A DNA stretch of 64,000 nucleotides from assembly GCA_015680685.1 (NCBI GenBank), contig MNCI01033658.1:273866-337865 (forward strand), given 5' to 3'. Below the pieces are notes generated by a model. It saw only the letters and a program-made list of their open reading frames with translations. It was not told the origin of the DNA and did no database searches. Positions within the stretch are counted from its first letter, which is position 1. Every line of letters starts with the position of its first letter. Positions 35,603-47,690 of this stretch are shown one piece after another. Source of the DNA: Gnetum montanum. Taxonomy: Eukaryota; Streptophyta; Gnetopsida; Gnetales; Gnetaceae. The translations under genes and the position numbers were made by a program.

Positions 35603-35619
35603 CCCTCCTTCTAGTGCCA
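35603..35619 (-). other. Primer-binding site (tRNA-Asn), element E
   Basis: The - strand reads TGGCACTAGAAGGAGGG, 16 of 17 bases complementary to the 3' end of plant tRNA-Asn including CCA. It lies 6 nt inside the LTR end at 35626. This fixes the LTR at 35626-37347 as the 5' LTR of the - strand element E. Confidence 0.85.
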
Positions 35620-35625
35620 GAAAAT

Positions 35626-37347
35626 TGTAGTGACCAAAAATGTCAATGTCTAGAAGAACGTCGGGGTCGGTGGACACAACAATTTCAACCCCGTGCCTGT
35701 GGGAGGGTGGTGCTCGATGTGTGTGAACATAGGATGCCCTGAATGGTTTGGTCGATTAGACAAGGACTTACATCAACATCAATATAGCCTTTTGCAAAAA
35801 AAATTTGTACAAGTTGCGAGATAGCACTTATGGGTAGATACGGCAGAGGAAGAAAGGGACTGTAAAAATGCAACAATAATGTGAAATAATGAATAAAGTT
35901 GAGATGCGATGGTAATATGAAGTGATGTTGAACATGAGAAATGTAAATGTGGTAGTAATACGAGATGATGCTTGAAGGTAAATAAGATAGAAAGTAATGC
36001 AAGAAATCTAGACAGTAAATGAGACATAAAATGAGAGACGGTTAGGAACATGCACCGCTTCAGAGTTACAAATCCGTCTGGTCAAGGTGGATATAATTGG
36101 CTGCATAGCATGATGGAGTGTATAAGTTCCAAGGGTAACTGAAACATGTCGAGAAATAGAAAGAGCTATGCACTTGGGCACAGACTTCACGTACAAATAA
36201 TGTGGGATCCTACCAAGGTGGTAGAATGAAGACTGGGACTTTACACTAGCCAGGAGAGGTTCTTTTACAGATCGCTGGTCTTTTCTTTTCTTTTTTTAAA
36301 TCACAAGTACCTTTCTCTATTTTTTTTAGCCAAGAAATTTTTTTTGGACCTTTTGTGTGCTATTTTTCAGGCTATTTATAGGGCTGAAGGTAAGAAAAAG
36401 GTGTCATTTGAATGCTACGCATCATAGACTTATGCTACCTCATTGGCGTTACTCAAGCCCTTTGTAATCGTTGGGTTTACAAGACCGTTGTGATGTGAGC
36501 TTGTCATGCAATAACTATGATCCTACTATGTTGCGACTGTGCCGTCAGCTCCTAGAGATGTGTGCCAATGATATGATTGGGTGGAGTGCATTGATGTCAC
36601 ACAACCACCTACGTGCCGCACTGTGCTTTGTGACTTGCTTGGTGTGGTGTAGCATCTTGCCATGTGTCTTGCCATACGTCACGTACTTGCTACATGACAC
36701 TATGCTATGTAGTGTAGCGACTGGCCTTAATCATGATATTTTTTCTGATCTGCCACCTATTTTCCTACAATGTAAGTTTTGTGGACTTTGCTGATTTTTC
36801 CTTTTGAACTAACTTCTATCCCTTCTGTAGGATTTCCACGCCTTGCTGCGCCATGTAGCTCAGCGTAGCATAGTAGTAGACATGGTCTACCACTTCCTGG
36901 TGAAAAGAGACATCACTACAGAACTCAATGTTTGGCGAGGGGAGCGGGTAGTGAATTTGTTGTTATGCTACGCTATGTGTCACTACATAGCGTAGCATTT
37001 CATTCTGCCATTTTTTTCTGAAGCTTGCTACGTTACATATCGTAGCATACCGTAGCAAGCTTCGTGGCTTATAAAACTTGCCAAAATTCTTTTTGTGCAC
37101 CTAAGATACTATCACCGATTCTACACAGCATTTTTGAGTAGGCTGTCAGCTGTTCGGGCTACTTTGGTGGGCGGGCAGGTTGGTACGGAACCCGTCCATG
37201 CCTAAAGTAGAAAATTTGCTCAACTGGCTATCCTAGACTCAGAATGTTCTTCCCCTGATGAACTACCATGGTGCTGTGCAGACTGCAAGAGCCTGGTGTG
37301 GCCAGGATGACCCCTCATTTTGTCTTTTAGGGTGTTTCAGCTATAGC
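35626..37347 (-). repeat. LTR shared by elements E (5') and D (3')
   Basis: The + strand starts TGTAGTGACCAAAAATGTC. It is the 5' LTR of E by its PBS and also lies exactly where the 3' LTR of D is expected, just after D's 3' UTR. Relative to 6801-8353 it lacks about 420 bp at the right end. It contains a perfect 14-bp inverted repeat, ATGCTACGCTATGT / ACATAGCGTAGCAT (36965-36978, 36985-36998), with a 6-nt loop. Short frames inside are not genes. Confidence 0.75.
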
Positions 37348-38179
37348 ATTTTCTACTGTCATAAGCTATGCCCTCAGGGGAAAAATTCTTGCTAGCTACT
37401 GGTGTTGTTGAAGCTATTAGGCATCATCGCTGGTGTGCGATGTCCAAAGCAGGAAGGCCAGTAGCAACCTTGACAACACCAGTGTGGAGAAGTTGGCCTT
37501 GAAGGTGTCGGGAGTTGCTATGAGTGCGGATGCTCTGGAATCCTTACCAAAGGCATGCATTCTCAGTTTGGCTATGGGATCAGCTACCACATAGCCAAAC
37601 ATTATGTGAGTTGAGGCATTGGTAGGGGGCTAGAGAGTAATAATATTGTGGCTGGGCCATGATACTATTGGAACTCTAGCTATAGGAACTAGTGAAGGTA
37701 GGTCTGCAGGGCCAATGTGACATCATACGACATCTCCAGAGGGTCAGCATGATGCCAAGGATGGCGATGTCATGTGTGTCTTGGACCATGCTCTCATCAC
37801 GTTGTGAACTATGTTCTGGGGCTATGATGTCCCACCCACACATCAGCATTGTGCATGCTCATTCAATGCGTATCTGATGCTAGTTCATGCTGGGGATGTG
37901 ACGTGAACCCAGTTTAAGGTCTTAGTAGACCATGTGCTAGTTTAAGGTCCCAGCAGACCGCTGTGCTAGTTTAAGGTCCCAACGGACCATACATGCCAAT
38001 TTAATGTCATAGCGGATGAGTCATGCCATTTTTTCATCATAGCGGACTGTGCTGGATGTCGCTAGTTTAACGTCATTTCAGACGCTTCTCAGTGCTGCTA
38101 GTTTAATGTCATTGCTAAAGGTGCTTGCTACTATTGCCAGTTTATCATCGTAGAGGATGATGGTGGCTGCCGTTGTGCT
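37348..38179 (-). other. 3' UTR of element D with dyads and hairpin
   Basis: This is homologous to 8354-9241 of E. The hairpin at 37567-37599 (TTTGGCTATG/CATAGCCAAA) covaries with the E copy. The dyad array at 37911-38150 includes perfect GGTC-N6-GACC at 37946-37959. A short conserved - strand frame (MFGYVVADPIAKL, from 37602) is present, of uncertain meaning. Confidence 0.6.
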
Positions 38180-41100
38180 TCAGACATAGTATGACTTGAG
38201 GTACGAGTGATTCACTGGGTTGGCAAACTCATTGTCGTCCATGTCCACCAGCTTGAAGGCTCTATTTCCAAAGTCTTTAGTGACCACATAAGGATCTTTC
38301 TAGTTGGCTGAGAATTTGCTCACGTGCTCATGGATGGTTTTGAGAATGATTTCTCCCTTCTGCACTAGCCATCGATGCGGGTCTGCACGATGCTTCTTCT
38401 ACTACTTGCTTTGGTAGTGCTCGATGTGTCTCAGCATCTACATGTGCTCCTCTTCTATTGAGTCAAGGTCAATGGTTTGTGACTTGTTGTTTTGGGATTT
38501 GCTCAGGACATCCACGAGGATCATCCGAAGTGGTGGTACCTATAACTTCAGAGGCAACATAGCTTCAGATCTTTAAACAAGGTTGTAAGGAGTCTTACTT
38601 TTCGCAGTCCTGCACGTCATCTGGTAGGCCCATAGAATGTAGAGGAGTTGCTCGTGCCACCACCTCTTGTTATTGTTAAGCATCTGCTTCAGAAAGTTGA
38701 TGATGGACTTATTTGTAGCCTATGCCTGCCCATGTGCTTATGGATAGTAGGGGGAGGAATATGATTGCTTAATGCCTAGATCGTTGCAGAAGGTTCAGGT
38801 TTCCGTACTGCTAAAATTTGGTCCATTGTTGGTCACAATAGTTATTGGAAGCCCGAATATGGTTATGATGTTGTCCAGGATGAAATGACATATTTACTAA
38901 GATGTCATCATCCTCAGGGGGATAGCTTCCATCCACTTGGTAAAGTACTCAGTTGTGGTGATAATGAAACTATGCCCTACAAAGAACTTAGGCATGATAG
39001 GCCCTATGAGGTCTAATCCCCATCATTGGAAGGGCCACGTGATTTGTGTTGGGTGCAGGTATGTAGGTGTTACATGTATGAGATTTGTGTATCTCTAGCA
39101 TGTGTTGGACAGGTAGTCAAACTCCATGTGGAGCCAGTAGTACCCTAGGTGTCTTATTTTTGTAGCCATAGCCTTGCATGCTATGTGTCCACCACAAAGC
39201 CCCTCATGCACCTCATTAACTACCTTTTGTGCTTGCTCCCCACCCACGCATGCTAGAAATATCCCATCGTAGGAATGTTGGCATAGGGCATTATTTCCCA
39301 TGAGCTGGGCATGCTTACGGATTCCATCTCTTTGGGAAGATGTCAATCCACTTGGGGGTTTGCCATGTTGTAGGTAAGTTTTAATGTGGGTGTACCACTC
39401 TTGGGTATCCACAGCACTAACAAAGCCCACGTGTTCCACCTGAGTGATAGGCTTTGTGCATTCAATAATCCAAGTTGGCAGGTTTTCCAAGGAATGTGAT
39501 GGAATGTTTAATGTAAGGATATCTAAGGCATTTTCCATGGTGTTCTCATTGTGTGGCATGTGTTGCACATCTATGGTTGCAAATTGCTTAAGAAGGGTTT
39601 TTGCTAGGTCGTAGTAGGATTGCAAGTGCGTAGCCTTGCAGGCGTAGACCTTGGTGATTTTATTCACAACTAGTTGTGAATCTCCCCAGATTTCTAGGTG
39701 TTGTATGTATAGTGCTCGAGTAGTTAAGAGGCCTCTGAGTAACCCCTCATACTTTGCCACATTGTTGGTGCAAGGGAATGGAAAACGATATGTGGATGGA
39801 TGCATTTTCCCAGAAGGGAATGTGATGATGGTAGTGGCACTACCTCCTTGCATGGTTGAGGCATCGTCGAAGTGTAAAGTGGATTTAAGATGTGATGGGA
39901 CAATGTCAATATTGCTAACGTGCTCTTCTGGAAATTCAATGTCTATGGTTGCCTAGTCGTTGACTAGTAAGGCCGTGAGTTAGGTTGCTATGGATTGACC
40001 CTTCGTCAATGATTAACTTACACATAGTGTAAATCAAACTCCATGGTTATTGCTTTCCATCGGGCTATCTTGCTACTTTCTTATAGGTTGTTAGTGATAT
40101 CCCAAAGTATATTTATTTTGCAAATGATGTTGGTTATGCTATGGAACAGGTAATGCCTCCACTTTTTTAGTGCGAACACTAAGGCAAGGCAATTCCTCTC
40201 CACTTCGTTGCATTTCACCTCGTGCACTATTAGTGCATGGCTTAGATAATACACTGGTATCTCAGAACCGTCGTCTCGCTTCTAACATAGAAGTGTCGTG
40301 ATAGATGTGTCAAATGTGGCGAGGTAGATAAAAAGGGTTTATCCCTTTGTGGCAGATGCATAGTCGGGAGGTGTGAGAGTTCCTTCTTTAGGTTTGTGAA
40401 GGCTTGTTGACACTAGGTTGTCCACTCAAAGTTAACCCCTTTCTTTAGAAGATGTTACATGGGGTGTAACTTGTCAGTCAACCTTGCTATAAACCTTCGA
40501 ATGAACTAGACCCTACCTTGCAACCCACGTATCTCTTTGAGGTTTGTGGGAGGTGTTAGGTTGACAATGGCCTTGACTTTGTTAGGGTCCACCCATATTC
40601 TAGCCTTTGATACTACAAACCCTAACATTGTCCGGTTTTTACCCCGAAGATGCACTTCTTAGGATTGAGGCATATGTCATGCATTTGGCAATGCTTGAGG
40701 ACTACTCCTAGATCGTGTGGGTGATCAACTGCCTCTTTGGACTTGATTGCTATATCATCCACGTAGTCATTTAATGTATCTAGGATATAGTCACTGAAAA
40801 TGTAAGTCATGGCTCATTGGTAGGTTGCTGCAGCATTCTTGAGCCCTAAGGGCATCATGGTGTAGTAGAAGGTCCTCCATGGGGTCATGAAGGTTGTTGA
40901 TAGCTGATGCTCTAGGTTAATGCAGATTTGGTTATATCCGGAGAAGCCATCCATGAAGGATAGCAGAGCATGACCAGCCATGGTGTCAATGAGCTGATCG
41001 ATGCTTGGAAGTGGGAAGTTATCCTTGATCGTTGCCTTGTTCAAATCTCATAAGTCTATACAGATTCGTATTCATCCCATTTTCTTTGAAACTACAACAA

Positions 41101-41416
41101 TGTTGGACACCCACTCTAAGTAATCAATCATGTGGATGAAACTAGCTTGGTATAGCTTGGTGATTTCATCCCTCATGACTAGTGTGATTTCTGGCTTAAC
41201 CTTGCAAGCCTTCTGCTTGACTTCCTTCATGTGTGGGTCTAGGATGATGTTGTGTTGAATCAACCACGAATCTAGACCTGGTATGTCACTATACAACCAT
41301 GCAAAGATGCTGATGTTATCTTGCATAATCTTGGCTACATTTTTGTGCATTTGCGTGTCTAGGAGGGAGCTAAGTTTCAACGTTTTCACTTCCCCCTTCA
41401 ACGTGGTCATAGGCAT
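38180..41416 (-). pseudogene. pol: pol pseudogene of element D, 3' part
   Basis: It continues from 53111 across the element C insertion. It holds the segment before RT (KTLKLSSLLDTQMH), RT (FMDGFSGYNQICIN and YVDDIAIKS near 40760), RNase H relics, an archaeal-type RNase H and linker with a 252-codon open stretch (39853-39095, SYRFPFPCTNNVAKYEGLL and IWGDSQLVVN), and integrase relics down to the TGA at 38182-38180. Multiple stops and frameshifts make it non-functional. Confidence 0.85.
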
Positions 41417-42678
41417 TGAAACACCACAAAATTTGGAGCTTAGTACTTGTCTGACACCAAGCAAGTCCCCGGGACTCCGGATGAGCACAGCTACATTTGG
41501 CATCAAACATGGCAACTTCGGAGTCAAATTTTGAGTAAGTGCACAATTCTAGCATATACGCTCAGCATATACGCCCAAGTGCACAACACCAGCGTATACG
41601 CTCAAATGGGCAGCGTATACGCCTAGCAAACATGTCTCGCATGCACACTCCGCACGTACAATAGATGCATACACCCGACGATAAGATCTCCAAAGACAGA
41701 ATGAAGACAACACCGAAGAGCAAGAATTGAAGCAAGTCGGCAACCGTCAATATATACGCCTGCATCCATCAGCGTATATGCCCAGCGTCCGCAGCATCTC
41801 CACCCAAATCCACACACCCTACATATTCAGCGTATATGCCCAGTGTCCGCAGCATCTCCACCCAAATCCACACACCCTACATATTCAGCGTATATGCCCA
41901 GTGTCCGCAGCATCTCCACCCAAATCCACACACCCTACATATTCAGCGTATACGCCGAGCGTATACATCCAACAGATGTAATATATTGTATTTTTGTAAA
42001 GTGTATGCACCTGGTCAACGCGCCACGTGTCTCCTAACCCGAGTCTAGCGTAACAACCGGTATAAAAACCCAGATTTTCCACTTCATCGAGGGTCGGTTG
42101 GCAAAAATTCGAGAGCATACCCTGGAGCAATTACGCTGTGCACCAGAGCTCAAAACCCTCTTACGCTAGAAAAGCCTGTACGCCATCCACAGTCTCTACG
42201 TTGTGCCTACAGCGTGAACCAGCCTAGCCATCCCTGCATCCACCGGGGCTTTTCTTCCACCTTATGTCCCATCACAACTACATTAGACCGGTGCACTGTA
42301 CTTTGACTCTGTAATACCATTGTTTACAGTTTACGCTACTTTCATGCATGTGCTTCTGTTTACGTTTGCTTACATTTACGCCCTATCCGCACCTGTTACG
42401 CTGTTTACACTTTTGTTTATGCCCATTTACGCTTACGTTCTGTTACGCTGTTTCGCTTTGTTTACGCTTGCTACGCTGTTTACGCATAACCCAGCGTATA
42501 GCACTTTGACGTACGCTTGGGGAAATCCTTGTCTGATCCGCGTGCGGACCACCCAAGGTACTCTGCCTTCGTGCATTCCAGATCACCCTCAGGCGAAGGC
42601 AAGGTCTTCTGCGCTCGCCCTGCGATCCCATGGTCTTTGTTTCCTTCTAGCCAAAGACCAACGATTTCAGGTGGTACA
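41417..42678 (+). repeat. 5' LTR of element C
   Basis: This 1262-bp LTR is rich in AGCGTATACGC-like palindromes (41540-41980). It includes about three tandem 58-bp units (41770-41945) with CCGCAGCATCTCCACCCAAA. The 3' LTR has one such unit, which accounts for most of the length difference. A G-box CACGTG is at 42024 and a TATA box at 42061. Confidence 0.92.
42024..42068 (+). promoter_or_regulatory. G-box and TATA promoter of element C 5' LTR
   Basis: CACGTG at 42024-42029 lies 37 bp before TATAAAAA at 42061-42068. GGTCAA (W-box complement) lies just upstream of the G-box. The 3' LTR keeps all three (CACGTG 52456-52461, TATA 52493-52500, GTCAA upstream). In plants such sites bind bZIP and WRKY factors, so stress-linked transcription is an inference. 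Confidence 0.55.
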
Positions 42679-42683
42679 GAAAT

Positions 42684-42700
42684 TAGCGCTAGAAGGAGGG
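42684..42700 (+). other. Primer-binding site (tRNA-Asn), element C
   Basis: TAGCGCTAGAAGGAGGG lies 5 nt after the LTR end and is complementary at 16 of 17 bases to the plant tRNA-Asn 3' end. Confidence 0.8.
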
Positions 42701-43349
42701 CCTCCTAAAAACCTTACCTACAATCATTTTAGCATCTACGCTGATCAGCGTCTACGTTGCCCTATTCCAAACTCCCTGAAAGTCCTTCAGTGTATACACT
42801 GCCAACTTCACGTGGACTGTTCACAAACCCCAGCATCTATGCAGCCTACTTTGAAAACTCAACCTGCGAGTTGTCCAGCGTCTACGATGTTCAGTATTTA
42901 CGCTCTCCCTCTTAAAAACTTACTCAGAAAACCACACGCTGCCTTGTTTTGATGCTACATTGTTTTACACTGAGCCTTGTTTTACGCTATATACTATTTT
43001 TATGCTGAGCATTGTGTTATGCTATGCCTTGTTTTTATGCTAAGCCTTGTTTTACGCTATATACTATTTTTACGCTGAGCCCTGTCTTACGCTACAGCCT
43101 GCTTTTACGCTGTCCCCTTTATCCCATTTTTACACTCACCCTTTTACACTGTGTTCTTATGCTATATACGCTATCTAGCGTATACGCTGAACCACTTACG
43201 TTGTAGACTCGTCTACGCTGACCATCTACACTACGCACATATATGCTGTGTACGCTGTCATACGCTGTTAGCTGAAGTGTATACACTGTACGTTGCGCAG
43301 TATATTAATTTCACATCTCCAAATAGTTTTGTATCTGCCATATATCATC
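42701..43349 (+). repeat. 5' leader of element C
   Basis: The leader between PBS and gag is dense in TACGCTGAGCC/TTTTACGCTATA-type units, especially at 42950-43110. I see no gene in it. Short frames here reflect the repeats. Confidence 0.55.
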
Positions 43350-46300
43350 ATGAACCCCGTAAACACCACCGCTACAACTGCTCAAGTAACCGACGTCGTG
43401 GACACCATGGCTGTCCAACAGCCTGTCACGCAACACCCAGGGGTACAACCCATAGTAGGGCCCTGCCGATCCCTAAGGTTACAAGGGAGGAACCCGGCCT
43501 CTAACATTATAACCCAAGAGTAGTATAATTTCATATGAATTAAGATACAAGCTGGTCTGGCTGTTGACCGAGCCGAAATGGAAGTAAAGAGACAATTCAA
43601 ACTCTTTTACAAGGGAGGACATGAGTTCACTCCTTCCCCATATGATGTAATCCCGGTTCTAGAGCAGTACTCAGAGCTCGTCACATAGCTCCTCCTGCAA
43701 AGGAGCCACACATTGGATCAGCACGCGCTAGAACCCCAACTACAAGAGGAGGATGACTTTGCTGCTCAATCCGAGAATGAGGACTCCCACCACACCCTGA
43801 GACCACAAGCGCATGTTAATCCCATTTTTCATCCAGATACAGGGGAGATCATTCCCCTCCAACCCCTTAGGTTCACCTAGGCCCAAGTACCACCGCCGGA
43901 AATATCAGCGCTAGTGCATGTTCCTCCCCCGAACGACCCTCAACCTAACACACTTCCCCTCGTAATCATCCCTGATGCAGCAGCCAGTCCATCTTCACAA
44001 ATACCGCCCCCTCACGATAGTGTGGGAGTAACGCTCCCACCCCAAGTGATAGGGATGCCACACGTGATACCGGCGTCCACATCCGCTCACTACATCCTGC
44101 ACATTCAAACGCATGCAGCCCCCTCTACTGCCATAACCCAACAAGGGGCCCCTTCGTACAACGTGGTCGGGCAATGGCCAACGATGGGTGTGCCATCACA
44201 CCAAACATCCCACCACCATGTGCCACCCCACACGGTGCCACCCCACATGGTGCCACCAGCCAACGTTCCCCCAGTACAGCTGCCACCACAGCAACCACAG
44301 CCTTTCCCTTATCACGTGCCACAAGTACAACCCCCGGCCGCACAAATTTCGGCCTTTCAACCCACTGTCTAGCAGTCCAACCCGTATAATATAGCACAAC
44401 CTCAAGCTGCCATGTTACCGAGTGCCCAAGATTGGGTAGACGCCAAGAAACTGATGCAGGAATTAACTGACGAGGTGAAACGCCTCAAAATAGCCACCGA
44501 TGGGGAATTGAAGGTGGTGAACTTCTACCAAGATGACCCCATCAGCTCATCTGTCCCACCCTTAACCTTGCCCAAAGGTGTTCCCTTACCAACACTAACC
44601 AAGTACAACGGGGAGACAGACCCCAATGCACACTTGATAATATTTAGGTCAGAATGCGCGCTGCTCTAGGCATGGCCCCATTCCATTCTCCGAGTATTCC
44701 CCATGTCCCTCGCAGGGAGAGCACTTGACTGGTATTGGGCCCTGCCAAGGAATTCCGTCTTCTCCTTGGAAGACTTATTACATCAGTTCGTGACTCGGTT
44801 CAAGTACAACTTGAAACCCAAGGCCACCCTGGACAGCCTCATACAGGTCAAGCAAGCGCTGCTTGAACCTATACAGAAATTTATTCAGACGTGGAGCACT
44901 ACTCTCAACGAGTTGCATGAGCCAATCTCCTAGACCTACTTGCTTACTATTCTAAAAGGGGCTGTTAACGATTTCTTTAAATCCAAGCTATATTACCTTA
45001 ACACGCGTGATCTCAACCAAGCATTTGCACAAATTAAGAACATAGAAGAGGAGGCCCAAAACAGCCATGACCCTGCATACCTAGCCTTTAAGAATCAACA
45101 CACCAAAAAAGATAAGGAGAAGGCTAAGGCAACTATAGCGGAGATAGATGGGGCGCAACAACAAAACAAACCGCCAGTAACCCCCACTAACTACAATGAA
45201 CCAACTCCCACAACCGCGTAAGAATCATCATCGCAACAGAACCCAACAAACCGTATGCAAAATTTCGAGAGGAAAGAACCTTCTTAATACACGCCTCTAC
45301 CAATGAAGTCATCCCAGCTCTTTGATCAACTCCTAAAAGATGGGCTAATGAAACATAAGCAGTTATCCCCTGCGGCCATCCAGAGACACGACCGTTTCTG
45401 TCAACTCATACAGAACCTAAGCTTAGCGACATTGGATGAGCCTCCCATGCCCAAAGGTTTTAGAATGGATCGCTTTTGCGATTACCATCAACGCAATGGG
45501 CATGGTACGGATTACTGTTTCACCTTGAAGCAGGATATTCAGTGAATGATTGATGAAGGCCAAATCACTTTTGACACGGCCAACCCGATCCAACAGCAGA
45601 ATCAAGCCATGGGGGTGTATAAAGATCCCTTGAACACCAAAGAGGCACCGTACGTCATTAATACAATCTACTTTGATGATGATTCCGAGACACCCCGCAT
45701 CAACACCATCTACCCCGAGTATAAACAGGAAACACCTAACAGGCCGTTCGTAGTTCAGATTCCTCCCACTGTACCCATACCCGCACCTCAACCACCATGT
45801 GCCCCACAACAACCATATGTCGTCCGAGTACCCTCGGCTATACCCACATCCAACATCATGACACGTAAAAAACCATACGTAGTGCGCATCCCTCCCGCCA
45901 TTCCCTCAAATGCACCAACCCCTCATACTTGGCCTACCCCTTTCGTAGTCCGAGTACCACCTGCAGTCGCAACAGCGGAGGTCCAACCTCCACCAAAACC
46001 AACCCCATATGTCATTAGGGTACCCGAAACTCCTAATGATTACCAAACCTCCACCTCAGGAGCCCAAGGCAAACCCAGCCCCTATGTCATTAGGGTCCCT
46101 GTCCAGCCTTCTAACCAATCACAGCCAACGGTACAACCACAACCCCGCCTAGCTCCGTATGTGGTAAAGGTCCCGGGGTAGCCCAAGGTGCCAAAACCAG
46201 TCCCACCTCCACGCCACACATGAGAACGCCTAGCAGATAGGCTTACGCGTGAACGTTTGGAGAAGGAACGCCAACGGCTGGCTGTGGGGCCACCTAAGCC

Positions 46301-47477
46301 CACTCCGCTTAACTCTATACCCATGTCGTCATCTAACAACCAACTGAATACGAGAAATGAAGGTGAATCATCTAAAAAACATGAACCGCCTAAAACGACA
46401 GTTCCGAACAAGGATGACAAATCGACAACACGTGAAATAAAATTGTTGGGCCGTATGGATCCAGTCATCGCTGATAAAAATACCCCCAACAGTAGAGATT
46501 TCGCCACCACCTTGACACAAGTCACCCAAGCACTGAAACAAAAGAACACTTCACTAAGCTTGTACAATTTGATGCTAACATCCCAAACACATCGGGAACC
46601 CTTGGTACATATGTTAACATCAATTCCGGTAAGCGAGGACCTGCCCCCAAATGAACCTTCCATTCATGCGGTGATGTACTCGCCTCACGGGACAACTCCT
46701 AAACCATTAAGCTTCCATGAAGACACCATCAAAGTGGACAAGAAAATAGGGGAGATAACAATAGCCCCCATGTTCATAACGATATGTATAAACTGGTTCA
46801 AAATACATAGGGTCCATGTAGACGATGGAGCCGCAACAAATGTTGTACCATACCCCATCATCGAACAATTAGGGCTTACTGAGTTAATTAAACCAACCCC
46901 GACTACATGTTTAAAGTCATTCAACGGGTCATGCGTGATGGTAAAGGGCACAATAATCTTAGATTTCATAGCTGGGGACCAGTTCCCTACATTTTCCGAC
47001 TTTCTAGTGGTTGATGAAATGCCAGGATTCAACCTAATATTAGGGAGACCCTGGTTGGCCCAACTCAGAGCTATTTCCTCCTCCATACACCAAGAAATTC
47101 ACCTACCTTATGAGGGCGCTGAAATCATCATACACGGGGAAGTAGCTACTCCTATCATTTCGTCACACATGGACATGGACCAAGGCTCGGAGATCGAGCT
47201 TGAAGAGCCTAAAGGAAAAGATAAAACTGCGCAACAATTGGCAAGCAGTAAACCTTTGAACATAGAACAAAAGCCTCCTAAAACTGAAACACCTGTGCCT
47301 CACACTGTACACACACCTCCTCATGTAGAAACAAATACAGAAACCATGATAGACACTGAAACACCCGAAAATACTGACACAGAAGCCATTCCATCAGATG
47401 TCCCTTGGGCTGAATTACCATTCAACGTGATCAGCGAAGGGGATGCCGAATACAAAATCATACCAACTAATATGTAG
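43350..47477 (+). pseudogene. gag-pro: gag-pro of element C
   Basis: One 1376-codon frame runs from ATG 43350 to TAG 47475-47477, with about ten in-frame stops (for example 43521, 44370, 44667, 44931, 45219, 45543, 46179) and no frameshift. In order: N-terminal region, Pro-rich segment (43880-44350), Gag core (44570-45010, LAGRALDWYWALP, FKYNLKPKATLD), zinc-knuckle-like CDYHQRNGHGTDYC near 45480-45520, a linker with seven PYVVRVP-type repeats (45740-46175), and protease (46790-47060, VDDGAATNV then GFNLILGRPWL). The product would be Gag and aspartic protease. The stops are mostly one transition from CAG, CGA or TGG. Confidence 0.88.
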
Positions 47478-47690
47478 GACATAAAAATAAAAAGAATCAA
47501 AAAACAGTTAGAATAAGATCATCGCACTTCGTCCGAAATGACATTAAACTACATGAAGTCCGAAATGATGTTAAACTACAAACACCCAAAAAAGAACAAA
47601 ATATATATATTAAAAATATCACACTCCAAGTTCGGAACGATGCTAAACTACCAACCATAAAATATGATCTGAATATAGCAACCATAAAAG
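47478..47690 (+). other. Pro-pol junction of element C (deletion scar)
   Basis: This short spacer has three degenerate dyad units on the - strand sense (GTCCGAAATGA...TTAAACTAC at about 47530-47580 and TTCGGAACGATGCTAAACTAC near 47632) and an AT run. In E and F more than 4.5 kb, including the opposite-strand gene and the first ~195 pol codons, lies between these points. C has lost them. Confidence 0.65.

Larger units (their letters stand above)
6801..37347 (-). mobile_element. Element E: full-length decayed Tat element with internal opposite-strand gene
   Basis: Read from right to left: 5' LTR (37347-35626), tRNA-Asn PBS (35619-35603), leader with tandem repeats, gag-pro (34791-31103, then 18425-18328 on the far side of element B), convergent spacer, an opposite-strand gene (13586-17943, + strand), a second spacer, pol (12717-9242), 3' UTR with dyad repeats, 3' LTR (8353-6801). 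Removing the nested element B leaves about 17.9 kb. The gag-pro/pol split by an opposite-strand gene is also seen in D and F for the pol side and in A for the gag side. All frames carry stops. Confidence 0.75.

Noticed and set aside
35603-35619. Fragment of a tRNA gene
   Set aside because: Only the 3'-end complement is present, beside an LTR end. It is a primer-binding site.
41440-42950. Host gene in ORFs at 42320-42952
   Set aside because: The ORF spans the LTR end and leader of element C and follows its TACGC repeats; the same reading appears in the 3' LTR.
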